A stretch of DNA of 53,144 bases from Spirochaetales bacterium (lineage in GTDB: Bacteria > Spirochaetota > GWE2-31-10 > MWDO01): NCBI GenBank assembly GCA_017540815.1, contig JAFYAI010000014.1, positions 1 to 53,144 on the forward strand, in the 5' to 3' direction. Below the pieces are notes generated by a model that worked only from the letters and a program-made list of their open reading frames with translations, made no database searches and was not told the DNA's origin. The number at the start of each line of letters is the position of its first letter. Within the stretch, counting starts at the first letter, position 1. Shown in pieces: positions 17,281 to 26,211 of this stretch. The position numbers were made by a program, and so were the translations under genes.

Positions 17281-19977
17281 ATGAAGAGATTTATCGGATT
17301 TTTATTGACATTTTTACTGACTGTCGCATTCACACAGAATGTGACGGCTCTCGTGCTGGACGATGTGACTATCGATGAAAACATCACATCTTCCAAAAAT
17401 AAGAATGAAAAGACTGACAAGGTAACGATACGCTTCCACAATTATCCTGATGACATCAGCGATAACCTGCGGCTTACGCTCAATCAGGAAGAGATATTCA
17501 AGCCGGATTACAATCTGACTGCCGACCGCATTACGCGGTATTATTACATTCTCATCGATAACAGCGGCTCTATACAGGAGCGTGATCTCGCAGCCATCCG
17601 CAGGAATGTCTCATACCTGATCAGTCACATCAACAAACAGGACTATGTGGAAGTCATCACTGTCAGCGACTACAGTTCAGCTATATACAACCTGTCGCAT
17701 TACAGTCCGAATGTCCTGACTCGGATTGACGGCATTGTCCGTGAGGGCAACTACTCTCGTCTATACGATGCAGTCTCAGAACTGAACACTCGTGTTCTGG
17801 CGAAGCAAAGCAAAGATACCGGCAAAGACGATGTGATTTACTACATTTTGTTCTTCTCTGACGGTGAGGACATCGACAGCCACACAACCGGGCGACAGAT
17901 GAGAGACGGCTATCGCGATATACCATTCTACTATTTCTGTTACTCGTCGAACTTCAAGCCGGAGCCGAATAAACCGCTGCAGGATATAGCCGCTAAACAC
18001 GGCAAATTCTTCAACTATCTCGACTCGAAAAAAATTGACGAACTCTTCTTCAGCAATGAAAACCGCTATACGCTGGATTTCCTCATCAATAAAAAAGAAG
18101 TCCTCAAAAGCAAAAGCTACTATATAGAACTGTCCAAGCGGACAACAGAAGAAGGCAAGATCATTATCGATCTACGTAAGTATTTCGACGGCTCTAATCT
18201 CAATGACATGATCGTCGATGCTCCGAAGGACAACACTCTGTATCATAACCTGCAGAATAATCTCGTGCATGATACGCAGTATGCGTATAATAATTCACAA
18301 TTAGATGATAATGGTGATAAACAAGGGAAATCATCTGATAATAGAGACACAACTGTCATCTCGACCGAAGCGGAGAGATCTGTCAATAACAATGAGCAGA
18401 ATATCACCTCAACCGAAACGAAGAAATCCAATGATGAAAATAAGCAGACTGAGAATAGTAACATCGACGACCGCCACATCCGAGAGTCGTCAATGAACTC
18501 GACATCCGTGTCGGACGAAATTCAGCATGACGATAAGGCCGGTGAGCAAAGCCGAACCACTGTGACAGAAAACAATCAGGATAATAATGTCACGCGGACC
18601 GGAACTGAGAAGTCTGCTGATAATAAGAAAGACAACAAGACCGCCGCCGCCGGAGCAGCCGCTGCTGCTGCATTGCATAATAAATCTGATAATAGCAAGA
18701 GCACAAACGACAATGAGATGCTGAATCGAGTTCAGCATGACGATGATGATAATGAGATGCTCAATCATGTTCAGCATGACAATAGCACGAAAAAATCATC
18801 TGACAGCAGGAACACAACTGTCATCTCGACCGAAGCGGAGAGATCCAAAGATAATGAGATGCTGAACCGAGTTCAGCATGACAATGATGATAATGAGATG
18901 CTCAATCATGTTCAGCATGACAATAACACGACAAAATCATCAGGTGATGAAAACAATACTGCAGTAAGTGACGAAGAAGACTCCTCCGATGACAATGCGG
19001 CAGCCGTTATAATCCCGGCTAAAGCCGACAAACATCAGAAACAGGCAAAGCAAAATAAAACTGTCAAAGAAAAAACCGAAAAAACTAAAGAAACAAAAGA
19101 AAAAACAAAGCGAGACAACAAGTGGTTGCTATGGCTGCTCATTATCTTACTGCTGTTACTGCTTCTCCTGCTGCTGATATGGCTGATATGGTGGCTCATC
19201 CGCAAAATCAGTGACAGTAACCGAGCCGCATCAAGCGGCGGCGGACGAAGCAGCGGCGGTATAGACCGAACTCCTGTCGAGACTTACTCACCGCCGCCAA
19301 CTCCGATCGTTAGTTCGTCATCATCATCTGCGAAGAAGCCGGCTGCTAAACCTGCTGCAAACAACAAGGTCAAGTTCCGCATTGCGAAAGACAGCTACCG
19401 CAAAGCTAAAAATCGCATAGACAATACGAAAGAGAGCGGCATACCGACTTTCATCGAAGAGATGAATAAAGACGAAGGCAAGTTCAAAGTCGGTTCTGCC
19501 GTAACGATCTCAGAGATCCTTGATGATCACATATCGGCACAGTCTATGACAAGTCTGCAGCCGGATGACATCGTAACGATAAACAAGGCTGACTTCCGAG
19601 TAATCTATGTCCGCTATCGCAGCAAAGTATATACATTTACCTTAGTGCCGATAGATCCGAACTATGACATTCGCAGGAATGTCAAAATGACTGACAGCGT
19701 AACAATGGCTGAGAAAACAGTCGCTGTTTACGGCAGCAAGGAAGCGATCATCAATAAGATGCTCGTTCCATCGAAAGTCGAGATCGTCAGTCCTAAGTGG
19801 AGTGATGGCACGATCGATACTGTGATCGGACAGACAGACAAAGTGATCCGATCTGACAGTCCGCTGTATCTTGATTACATCGTAGAGATACAGCAGGGAG
19901 CTAAGTCAACACAGTATCTGATAACCGAAGTCAAATATGAGAACAGGAAATACACAGGTAAAATAAAACCGCTGTAA
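17281..19977 (+). CDS. VWA-domain membrane protein with repeat-built linker
   Basis: 898 residues. A signal peptide (1-23) leads to an exported von Willebrand A domain (about 88-250) with the metal site DNSGS (93-97) and FFSDGED near 195. Residues about 340-610 are a low-complexity, Asn/Asp-rich linker containing repeated ISTEAERS and NEMLNRVQHD segments that come from palindromic DNA repeats. A very hydrophobic transmembrane helix follows (about 614-640). A basic Pro/Ser stretch and a C-terminal domain of about 200 residues should lie in the cytoplasm, with repeated strands (VGSAVTISEILDD, DDIVTINKADFRVIYV). There is no Shine-Dalgarno site, so translation probably couples to the gene before. 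The role may be sensing or binding across the inner membrane; the ligand is unknown. Confidence 0.85.
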   Translation: MKRFIGFLLTFLLTVAFTQNVTALVLDDVTIDENITSSKNKNEKTDKVTIRFHNYPDDISDNLRLTLNQEEIFKPDYNLTADRITRYYYILIDNSGSIQERDLAAIRRNVSYLISHINKQDYVEVITVSDYSSAIYNLSHYSPNVLTRIDGIVREGNYSRLYDAVSELNTRVLAKQSKDTGKDDVIYYILFFSDGEDIDSHTTGRQMRDGYRDIPFYYFCYSSNFKPEPNKPLQDIAAKHGKFFNYLDSKKIDELFFSNENRYTLDFLINKKEVLKSKSYYIELSKRTTEEGKIIIDLRKYFDGSNLNDMIVDAPKDNTLYHNLQNNLVHDTQYAYNNSQLDDNGDKQGKSSDNRDTTVISTEAERSVNNNEQNITSTETKKSNDENKQTENSNIDDRHIRESSMNSTSVSDEIQHDDKAGEQSRTTVTENNQDNNVTRTGTEKSADNKKDNKTAAAGAAAAAALHNKSDNSKSTNDNEMLNRVQHDDDDNEMLNHVQHDNSTKKSSDSRNTTVISTEAERSKDNEMLNRVQHDNDDNEMLNHVQHDNNTTKSSGDENNTAVSDEEDSSDDNAAAVIIPAKADKHQKQAKQNKTVKEKTEKTKETKEKTKRDNKWLLWLLIILLLLLLLLLLIWLIWWLIRKISDSNRAASSGGGRSSGGIDRTPVETYSPPPTPIVSSSSSSAKKPAAKPAANNKVKFRIAKDSYRKAKNRIDNTKESGIPTFIEEMNKDEGKFKVGSAVTISEILDDHISAQSMTSLQPDDIVTINKADFRVIYVRYRSKVYTFTLVPIDPNYDIRRNVKMTDSVTMAEKTVAVYGSKEAIINKMLVPSKVEIVSPKWSDGTIDTVIGQTDKVIRSDSPLYLDYIVEIQQGAKSTQYLITEVKYENRKYTGKIKPL
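18328..18921 (+). repeat. Palindromic repeat cluster inside the VWA gene
   Basis: Two copies of a 53-base segment (18328-18380 and 18793-18845) each end with the palindromic GTCATCTCGACCGAAGCGG core. Each is followed at some distance by a pair of 27-base units of the form GAGATGCTGAA...TTCAGCATGAC (18715-18741, 18754-18780; 18856-18882, 18895-18921). A further GACATCCGTGTC...TTCAGCATGAC unit lies at 18500-18532. All preserve the frame. Confidence 0.85.
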
Positions 19978-20005
19978 TGGCAGGCAATAGCAGGAAGGTG
20001 ACATT

Positions 20006-20548
20006 ATGCACGAAAAAATTAATAAGACGATTTATTTTCTGATTTGTTTTGGGATCGTTATGCTGATAATCGGGATAATTACAAGCGGTATCCAATGGTT
20101 TATATCCAAGTGGATATTCAGCGATATACCGATGGAAGTCAAGATGATCTCTGAACGCAAGATTCAGAATCTGTCGATGTATATTATATTCATCGGTTTT
20201 GTCGTGCCTATCCTGCTTGCGTTCATCACCAACTTTGCTAAGACAAATTGTGCGATCAACACAGGCCGCATTAAGCGGCTTCGTCTTGCATTCAAGTTCT
20301 ATATCTTCGGCAGTATCGGCATTCTGCTCATATCACTGTATCGCGGACTGACATTTATGATAGTCCTTGCCAAAGATATTTCACTGACTCTCGACGAGAT
20401 AGAAGCCTCGCTGTTCTTCGGCAGTCAGCTTTTCCGAGATGTGTGCTATGTCGTTTCATATCCGATATTTATCTTCGGACTTATATGGTATCTGATGATA
20501 CTTTGGGATGTGCTGTCTCGCCTGCCTGACTCTAAGATCCAGAAATGA
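20006..20548 (+). CDS. Small four-helix membrane protein, unknown
   Basis: 180 residues with four likely membrane helices: IYFLICFGIVMLIIGIITSG, LSMYIIFIGFVVPILLAFI, FYIFGSIGILLISLY and a last one near VSYPIFIFGLIWYLMIL. No catalytic motif is visible. GGAAGGTGAC gives a strong ribosome site before the ATG. It lies 28 bases after the VWA gene and 7 before the nuclease gene, on the same strand, so it is probably in the same transcript and may be a membrane partner of the VWA protein. Confidence 0.8.
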   Translation: MHEKINKTIYFLICFGIVMLIIGIITSGIQWFISKWIFSDIPMEVKMISERKIQNLSMYIIFIGFVVPILLAFITNFAKTNCAINTGRIKRLRLAFKFYIFGSIGILLISLYRGLTFMIVLAKDISLTLDEIEASLFFGSQLFRDVCYVVSYPIFIFGLIWYLMILWDVLSRLPDSKIQK

Positions 20549-20555
20549 GATACCG

Positions 20556-21407
20556 ATGAACCGAAAAGTATTAGCTTTATTTCTGTTTCTCTTATCTGTA
20601 TGGTCAAGCTATGCTGATGTTCTTAGTATTTTAGAATGGAATGTCGGCAATTTTTTTGATACTATTGATAATCCCAACACTAAGGACACGATACTGACTG
20701 ATGAAGAGTATGCCCGCAAGATGCAGCTCATCGCCGGTATGGTTAAGAATGCCAATGCCGATGTCGTTGCTCTCTGTGAGATCGAGAATGAGACTATACT
20801 TGGACAGCTCGCTGACCAATGCGGCTACGAATATCGCTATCTGGTCGAAGGCAACGATGAGAGAGGGATCAATGTGGCGATGATGAGCAGATTAGAGGCT
20901 GTATATTCGTCTAACCGCACTATGAAAGTCCCATACAAAGGCAACCCGCATTACAGATTCAGCAGGGATTGTCCGGTTGCTAAGATCACACTGCAAGATA
21001 AGAATGTCTACATACTGATCAATCATCTCAAATCAATGATAGGCGACCCGATAAAGACTGAACAAAAGCGGATTGCTCAAGTCGGTGGCATTCTCGATAT
21101 AATAGACAGAATATACCAAACCGACAATACGCCTTACATAATACTGACGGGTGACTTCAACTCTCACAGAATGACCGAGCCTCTTAATATCCTGCAGAAA
21201 GCCGGATTGACTATACTGAATTACGCTTACAAAGAATCAGAGACTTACACTCATATCTATCATGGGGATAAGCGCGATCTTGATTATTTTATGATTAATG
21301 ACATTGTTAGCAGCAATATCCGCAGTTTCTCTATCCGAACATACCACAAGATGGACAGGCACGCAAGTGACCATTATCCGATCCTGCTGAAATTGGATAT
21401 AAAATGA
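20556..21407 (+). CDS. Secreted endonuclease/exonuclease/phosphatase-family protein
   Basis: 283 residues from the ATG at 20556, where a signal peptide begins (MNRKVLALFLFLLSVWSSYA). The DNase I-like fold is plain: ILEWNVGNFF, CEIENETIL with the metal-binding Glu, NHLKSM, LTGDFNSHR, DLDYFMIND and ASDHYPILLKL with the catalytic Asp-His. Members cut nucleic acids or phosphate esters; the signal peptide puts this one in the periplasm or outside. It may scavenge DNA for nucleotides or phosphate. It is the last gene of the VWA group and meets the next gene tail to tail. Confidence 0.9.
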   Translation: MNRKVLALFLFLLSVWSSYADVLSILEWNVGNFFDTIDNPNTKDTILTDEEYARKMQLIAGMVKNANADVVALCEIENETILGQLADQCGYEYRYLVEGNDERGINVAMMSRLEAVYSSNRTMKVPYKGNPHYRFSRDCPVAKITLQDKNVYILINHLKSMIGDPIKTEQKRIAQVGGILDIIDRIYQTDNTPYIILTGDFNSHRMTEPLNILQKAGLTILNYAYKESETYTHIYHGDKRDLDYFMINDIVSSNIRSFSIRTYHKMDRHASDHYPILLKLDIK

Positions 21408-21416
21408 AGAATCAGC

Positions 21417-22139
21417 TTACTTAACATTATATAAGTCTGCCAGCATAAGCACTATCCATAAGAATTTCATTCTGTCTGACCAAGACACATCTTCAAACAT
21501 TCGATAGACATTGTGACGATAGTCTTTGTGATAGACAGACAGCACGAACTTCTGCTGCTCATCATCAAGGAAGTTCAGAATGCGGGACTCAAACTTATCA
21601 CAAGGTATGACTTTGCCGATATAACCGACGAAGAGATCTCTCAGCGACAGAACGAGCATTATATCCAGCAGCTCATTGCGTCCGCACAGATGAACCGTCT
21701 CTTCATCGCTGATGCTTTCCATATCGAAGTCGGCCACCAACTGCAGTTCATCGACTATCTCATCATCCTGCATATCATTATCATCTCCGCTGCCAATCTG
21801 CAAATCTTTCGGCTCTATAATATCCCCGGAAAGAGTCAACTTGAAGCATTGATCAGGTGTAAGGCTCACATCATCAAGACGCGGCGACAACACAAACGAA
21901 TAGTCCTGCTCCAAGAAAGAAAAAGTCGCCGTAACGCGAAGCTCGTCAGCATCATTCAGATATTTAATGAGTTTCAGAGCAAAAGACTTATCTATAAACG
22001 AAAATGAAATGTGAAAAATGCCGAGTTTCTCAAAATGAGCATCGAAATCATAAATCTCATCAGTGACCATATTCCGAATCGAGATATGCCCCATTGTATC
22101 GAGATTAAATATATACTTACTATAAGGAATATCGCTCAT
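21417..22139 (-). CDS. Unknown acidic protein downstream of rodA
   Basis: 240 residues without signal peptide or membrane helix. The first half is beta-rich (GHISIRNMVTDEIYDF, ATFSFLEQDYSFVLSP). A very acidic linker (GSGDDNDMQDDEIVDEL) leads to a helical C-terminal half (ELLDIMLVLSLRDLFVGYIG, FLDDEQQKFVL). I recognise no family. GGAG lies 4-5 bases before the ATG. It starts 9 bases after the rodA stop, so it is co-transcribed with that cell-shape gene and may be cytoplasmic. Confidence 0.8.
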   Translation of the reverse strand: MSDIPYSKYIFNLDTMGHISIRNMVTDEIYDFDAHFEKLGIFHISFSFIDKSFALKLIKYLNDADELRVTATFSFLEQDYSFVLSPRLDDVSLTPDQCFKLTLSGDIIEPKDLQIGSGDDNDMQDDEIVDELQLVADFDMESISDEETVHLCGRNELLDIMLVLSLRDLFVGYIGKVIPCDKFESRILNFLDDEQQKFVLSVYHKDYRHNVYRMFEDVSWSDRMKFLWIVLMLADLYNVK

Positions 22140-22148
22140 AACACTCCG

Positions 22149-23477
22149 CTAAAACTGATAACGATTGAGACTGACATTCATAACCAGCCCGATACCGCAG
22201 AAACAAGCCATGAGGAACGATCCTCCGTAGCTCAGGAACGGCAGCGGTATACCTGTGATCGGCATTATGCCCAGCCCCATCCCCATATTCTCCAACACAT
22301 GGAAAAGCAGCATCGCAATCACATCGCCAACTACATACGAGCCCCAATAGTCACGAGACCTGTACATAATGATAAATCCCCTCGCAAAGATCAGCCCATA
22401 CAGCAGCAGAATAATCAGACTGCCCAAATAACCGCGCTCCTCAGCAATAACAGCATAGATAAAGTCTGTCGCCTGCTCTGGCAGGAAGTAATGCTGCGTC
22501 TGATCACCTTTTGTCCATCCGCGGCCAAGCAGACCTCCGTTACCGATCGTATTACGAGACTGTATAATGTGGAATCCTTTGCCGCGCGGATCATAATCAG
22601 GGTTGAGGAATATAAGCAAACGATCTTTCTGATATGGTTTGAGCATAAAACGATTGACAGGATATGACAAACTGCCGGCTATAACGATAACCGACACAAT
22701 AAATACATACCAATAAAATACAGGTCTCAGCCTATCGTCAATGCCCTTAATCACACCAAAATATGCCAGCAGAGCAATCACAACAGTCAGTATGAGTGTA
22801 CCGAAGATAATCAGCATATATTTGGGATTCATCAGCAGCAGGATTATCTCATTCTCATCATTAAACAGCATCTTGTTCATCGAAGTGACTATCGGTATGA
22901 ATGTAACCATTCCGATAAATGCGATAGTATATATAACATATCTCTTAGGCACACCGGCTAAGAATGATATAGTCAGAAATATCGGTATATATACAAGAGT
23001 AGTTCCCAAGTCAGGTTGCAGCATGATCAGTCCGGCAGGCAGAGCAATGATCAGTCCGCCTTTCAGATATGTCATAATGTCTCCGAGCTGCTCAGGCGGC
23101 ATCGACGCATAGTATTTCGCAAGCAGTATTATAGTCGCCAGTTTCATGAACTCACTGAACTGCAGATTAATGCCGAATATATACAGCCGCCGCTGTCCCT
23201 TAACCTCCGGGAAAAGCAGAGTTACAACAAGACCGAATGCACACAAAGCATAGAACCACACTGCTACATCTGAGATGCTCTTCGAGGGAACGAACAGCAG
23301 CGTTATCATCATCACAAGCCCTACACTGCCAAATATTATCTGCTTGATATAATTATGAGAGATCTCAGGCTTTATCAGATTAGCAGAGTATATGTATAGA
23401 ATACCGATAACAGTCAGTGCAATCGTCGAAAGGAATATGATATAATCAAAACTTGATGTAAAATTCTTAGAATTCAT
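22149..23477 (-). CDS. rodA: Rod-shape SEDS glycosyltransferase RodA
   Basis: 442 residues with about ten membrane helices; polymerises peptidoglycan strands for side-wall growth with a partner penicillin-binding protein. SEDS signatures include QFSEFMKLATIILLAKYY, LQPDLGTTLVYIPI, the RLLIFLNPDYDPRGKGFHIIQS loop with its catalytic-region Asp, GRGWTKGDQTQHYFLPEQATDFIYAVIAEE, and a C-terminal GIPLPFLSYGGS. Those fit RodA better than FtsW. It is some 70 residues longer than E. coli RodA, mainly through an extra segment near residues 205-250. No partner gene is adjacent. There is no Shine-Dalgarno site; the promoter sits directly against the ATG. Confidence 0.93.
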   Translation of the reverse strand: MNSKNFTSSFDYIIFLSTIALTVIGILYIYSANLIKPEISHNYIKQIIFGSVGLVMMITLLFVPSKSISDVAVWFYALCAFGLVVTLLFPEVKGQRRLYIFGINLQFSEFMKLATIILLAKYYASMPPEQLGDIMTYLKGGLIIALPAGLIMLQPDLGTTLVYIPIFLTISFLAGVPKRYVIYTIAFIGMVTFIPIVTSMNKMLFNDENEIILLLMNPKYMLIIFGTLILTVVIALLAYFGVIKGIDDRLRPVFYWYVFIVSVIVIAGSLSYPVNRFMLKPYQKDRLLIFLNPDYDPRGKGFHIIQSRNTIGNGGLLGRGWTKGDQTQHYFLPEQATDFIYAVIAEERGYLGSLIILLLYGLIFARGFIIMYRSRDYWGSYVVGDVIAMLLFHVLENMGMGLGIMPITGIPLPFLSYGGSFLMACFCGIGLVMNVSLNRYQF

Positions 23478-23483
23478 AATGAT

Positions 23484-23512
23484 AATATAATATAATAATG
23501 AGTTTTAGTCAA
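23484..23512 (-). promoter_or_regulatory. rodA promoter, leaderless geometry
   Basis: On the minus strand TTGACT, a 17-base spacer and TATATT, then only 6 bases before the ATG at 23477. Transcription would begin at the start codon. Confidence 0.75.
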
Positions 23513-23564
23513 ATGAATTTTTGAAAAATTATTGCATCATCTAACTGCAGCATCTATATGATGC

Positions 23565-23778
23565 AAAATCATCAGGTGTCATCACAAGGCTGCTGAAAAA
23601 GTCAAAATCATTATGTCATCCCGAACTTGATTCGGGATCTCAAAACTGTATATAGTGTAGATGCTGAATCTGCGTCGCCTTATGCGTCCTTGCGGCGACT
23701 GCACACCCGACATCGTGTCGGGCGAAGTTCAGCATGACTGGACTTTTTCAGTAGGTTCTGTCATCACCTGATGATTTT
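23565..23778. repeat. Nested composite palindromic element between thiC and rodA
   Basis: Fills most of a 302-base gap without a gene. Outer 14-base inverted repeats (23565-23578 and 23765-23778) enclose an inner pair CTGAAAAAGTC/GACTTTTTCAG (23593-23603, 23741-23751). Inside are hairpins CCCGAACTTGATTCGGG and CCCGACATCGTGTCGGG and a GATGCTGAA...TTCAGCATGAC frame, the same units as in the VWA gene. Confidence 0.85.
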
Positions 23779-23779
23779 T

Positions 23780-25087
23780 TTACAATATATCGATCATCTC
23801 ACCGGATAATGCTTTATTCATACTGCGGACAGCACAGAACTTGCCGCACATAGAGCATGTATCGGAGTGATCATCCTCCGGTTTGCGACTGTCACGGATG
23901 CGTTTGGCAGTCTCAGGATCGATAGCACATGCAAACTGTGCATCCCAATCAAGATTGCGGCGGGCATCAGCCATTCTGTCATCAATATCTCTGGCATGAG
24001 GCAGACCTTTGGCAATATCAGCGGCATGAGCGGCTATCTTTGATGCAACTATGCCCTGCTTAACATCATCGACATTCGGCAGTGCAAGATGCTCAGCAGG
24101 AGTTACATAACAGAGGAATGCCGCCCCGCTCATTGCTGCTATCGCTCCGCCGATAGCACTCGTTATATGATCATACCCCGGAGCAATGTCAGTCACGAGA
24201 GGTCCAAGCACATAGAACGGAGCACCCATACATATCGTCTGTTGGACTTTCATATTCGTAGCGATCTGATCAAGTGGCACATGCCCCGGCCCCTCAACCA
24301 TTACCTGCACATTGTGAGCCCAAGCACGCTTAGTCAGTTCACCGAGACGCACAAGTTCCTCAATCTGGCATACATCAGTCGCATCGGCAAGGCATCCCGG
24401 ACGACAGGCATCTCCAAGAGAGATCGTCACATCATGCTCCTCACAAATATCGAGTATCTCATCGTAGTATTCGTAGAACGGATTTTCATTGCCTGTCATA
24501 CTCATCCATGCGAAGACAAGGCTGCCTCCGCGGCTGACGATATTCATCTTGCGTTTGTGCTGCTTGATCTGCTCGATAGTCTTGCGTGTTATACCGCAGT
24601 GGATCGTCACGAAGTCAACACCGTCCTCAGCATGAAGCCGCACAACATCGATGAAGTCCTTAGCAGTCAGCGTCGCCAAGTCTCGCTGATAGTGAATAAC
24701 GCTGTCGTAGACAGGAACAGTGCCGATCATAGCAGGGCATTCCGAAGTGAGTTTGCGGCGAAACGGCTGTGTATCACCGTGACTCGATAAGTCCATTATC
24801 GCTTCTGCTCCCATATTAACGGCACTCATTACTTTCTCCATCTCGATGTCATAATCCTTGCAGTCACGGCTTATACCGAGATTGACATTTATCTTAGTTC
24901 GCAGAGATGATCCTATCCCTTCGGGATTAAGGCATGTGTGAGCCTTATTCGCCGGGATAGCTACCTGACCTTTGGCAACCAGCTCCATCAGTTTGTGCTC
25001 ATCCATGTATTCTTTCTTCGCAACCGCAGCCATCTGCGGTGTGACGATGCCTTTGCGTGCGGCATCCATCTGAGTTGTCCAATCCAT
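23780..25087 (-). CDS. thiC: Phosphomethylpyrimidine synthase ThiC
   Basis: 435 residues from the ATG at 25087, chosen because AAGGA lies 6 bases before it; a GTG at 25093 is less likely. ThiC is a radical SAM enzyme that turns aminoimidazole ribotide into the thiamine pyrimidine. The C-terminal iron-sulphur motif [11 protein letters not shown] is present (CxxCxxxxC). Other signatures are [26 protein letters not shown] and TIHCGI. Length fits the shorter bacterial form. It begins 2 bases after the tgt stop, as the last gene of the recN operon, so no TPP riboswitch stands directly before it. No other thiamine gene is in the window. Confidence 0.96.
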   Translation of the reverse strand: MDWTTQMDAARKGIVTPQMAAVAKKEYMDEHKLMELVAKGQVAIPANKAHTCLNPEGIGSSLRTKINVNLGISRDCKDYDIEMEKVMSAVNMGAEAIMDLSSHGDTQPFRRKLTSECPAMIGTVPVYDSVIHYQRDLATLTAKDFIDVVRLHAEDGVDFVTIHCGITRKTIEQIKQHKRKMNIVSRGGSLVFAWMSMTGNENPFYEYYDEILDICEEHDVTISLGDACRPGCLADATDVCQIEELVRLGELTKRAWAHNVQVMVEGPGHVPLDQIATNMKVQQTICMGAPFYVLGPLVTDIAPGYDHITSAIGGAIAAMSGAAFLCYVTPAEHLALPNVDDVKQGIVASKIAAHAADIAKGLPHARDIDDRMADARRNLDWDAQFACAIDPETAKRIRDSRKPEDDHSDTCSMCGKFCAVRSMNKALSGEMIDIL

Positions 25088-25089
25088 AC

Positions 25090-26202
25090 TCACTCCTTGT
25101 ATATCCCTTCATATTCTGACTTCAAACTCAAAAAACTCCCATCGGCGATCGAAGCTCTGATCCTGCTCATCAGATGCTTCATAAAATATATATTATGATA
25201 ACTAAGCATTCTGCATGCGGTGATCTCTTTCGCCTTGAACATGTGACGAATAAACGACTTGCTGAAAGTGCGGCAGATATAGCAGTCACACTCCGGATCG
25301 AGCGGTGACAAGTCCTTGACGAATCGCTCATTACGCAGATTGAACCGCCCCTGACTCGTCAGAGCCAACGCATTGCGGGCAACTCGCGTCGGGAATACAC
25401 AATCCATCATATCGATCCCCTGCTCCACAGCATAGAACAAATCAAGAGGAGTGCCGACTCCCATCAGATAACGCGGCTTATCCTGCGGAATATAATCCGT
25501 AACAAATGCAAGGATGTCAAGGAACTGTTCTTTGGTCTCACCGACAGACAACCCGCCTATCGCATATCCGTCGAAACCAATATCGACTATCTCTTCGGCA
25601 CTTCGCTTCCTCAGATCTTTATACATATTGCCCTGAACTATGCCGAATTGCTTCTGCCGATCAGTGTCACAATTGTGCAGGAAATATTCTCTGGAGCGTT
25701 TAGCCCATGATGTGGTCGTCTCTAATGCCTTGACAGCTTTTTCGTATTTGATATTGGACTCTGTGCAGTGATCCAGCACCATCATTATATCAGAGCCGAT
25801 TGTCCGCTGCACATCTACAACATCTTCAGGCGACAGGAAATGACGGCTGCCGTCTATATGCGATTGGAAATACACCCCATCAGGCACAATCTTAGTCAGC
25901 TTAGACAGAGAGAACAGCTGAAAGCCGCCTGAGTCCGTCAATATATTGCGATCCCATGCAGCGAACTTATGCAGCCCTCCGGCATTAGCGATAACATCCA
26001 TACCCGGACGCAGATACAGATGATAAGCATTGGACAGGATGATCTGATTATCCATGTCACTCAGCTCATAAGGCAGGAATGTCTTAACCGTTCCGTTAGT
26101 GCCTACCGGCATAAAAACAGGAGTCTCCACCTCACCATGAGCTAACTTCATTATACCTGTTCTTGTTTTGCAGTCATTACATTGATGTATTATCTTAAAC
26201 AT
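25090..26202 (-). CDS. tgt: tRNA-guanine transglycosylase
   Basis: 370 residues, normal bacterial length. It swaps guanine-34 for preQ1 in tRNAs with GUN anticodons on the way to queuosine. Motifs: [10 protein letters not shown] with the general acid-base Asp, [30 protein letters not shown] around the nucleophilic Asp region, and the zinc site [18 protein letters not shown] with a later His. AGGA lies 5 bases before the ATG, and the gene follows the kinase stop by 9 bases. The palindrome CACAATTGTG is at 25668-25677. Confidence 0.97.
   Translation of the reverse strand: MFKIIHQCNDCKTRTGIMKLAHGEVETPVFMPVGTNGTVKTFLPYELSDMDNQIILSNAYHLYLRPGMDVIANAGGLHKFAAWDRNILTDSGGFQLFSLSKLTKIVPDGVYFQSHIDGSRHFLSPEDVVDVQRTIGSDIMMVLDHCTESNIKYEKAVKALETTTSWAKRSREYFLHNCDTDRQKQFGIVQGNMYKDLRKRSAEEIVDIGFDGYAIGGLSVGETKEQFLDILAFVTDYIPQDKPRYLMGVGTPLDLFYAVEQGIDMMDCVFPTRVARNALALTSQGRFNLRNERFVKDLSPLDPECDCYICRTFSKSFIRHMFKAKEITACRMLSYHNIYFMKHLMSRIRASIADGSFLSLKSEYEGIYKE
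25668..25677. repeat. Iterated palindrome CACAATTGTG, copy 5
   Basis: Within tgt, encoding part of LHNCDTD. Confidence 0.85.
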
Positions 26203-26211
26203 AATATTCCT

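Noticed and set aside
23587..23760. Possible CRISPR or small RNA gene in the thiC-rodA gap
   Set aside because: Repeats are inverted and nested, not direct with equal spacers, and the same units occur inside genes.
25088..25200. TPP riboswitch before thiC
   Set aside because: The DNA directly upstream of thiC is the end of tgt coding sequence, and I see no conserved TPP-box CUGAGA pattern in place.
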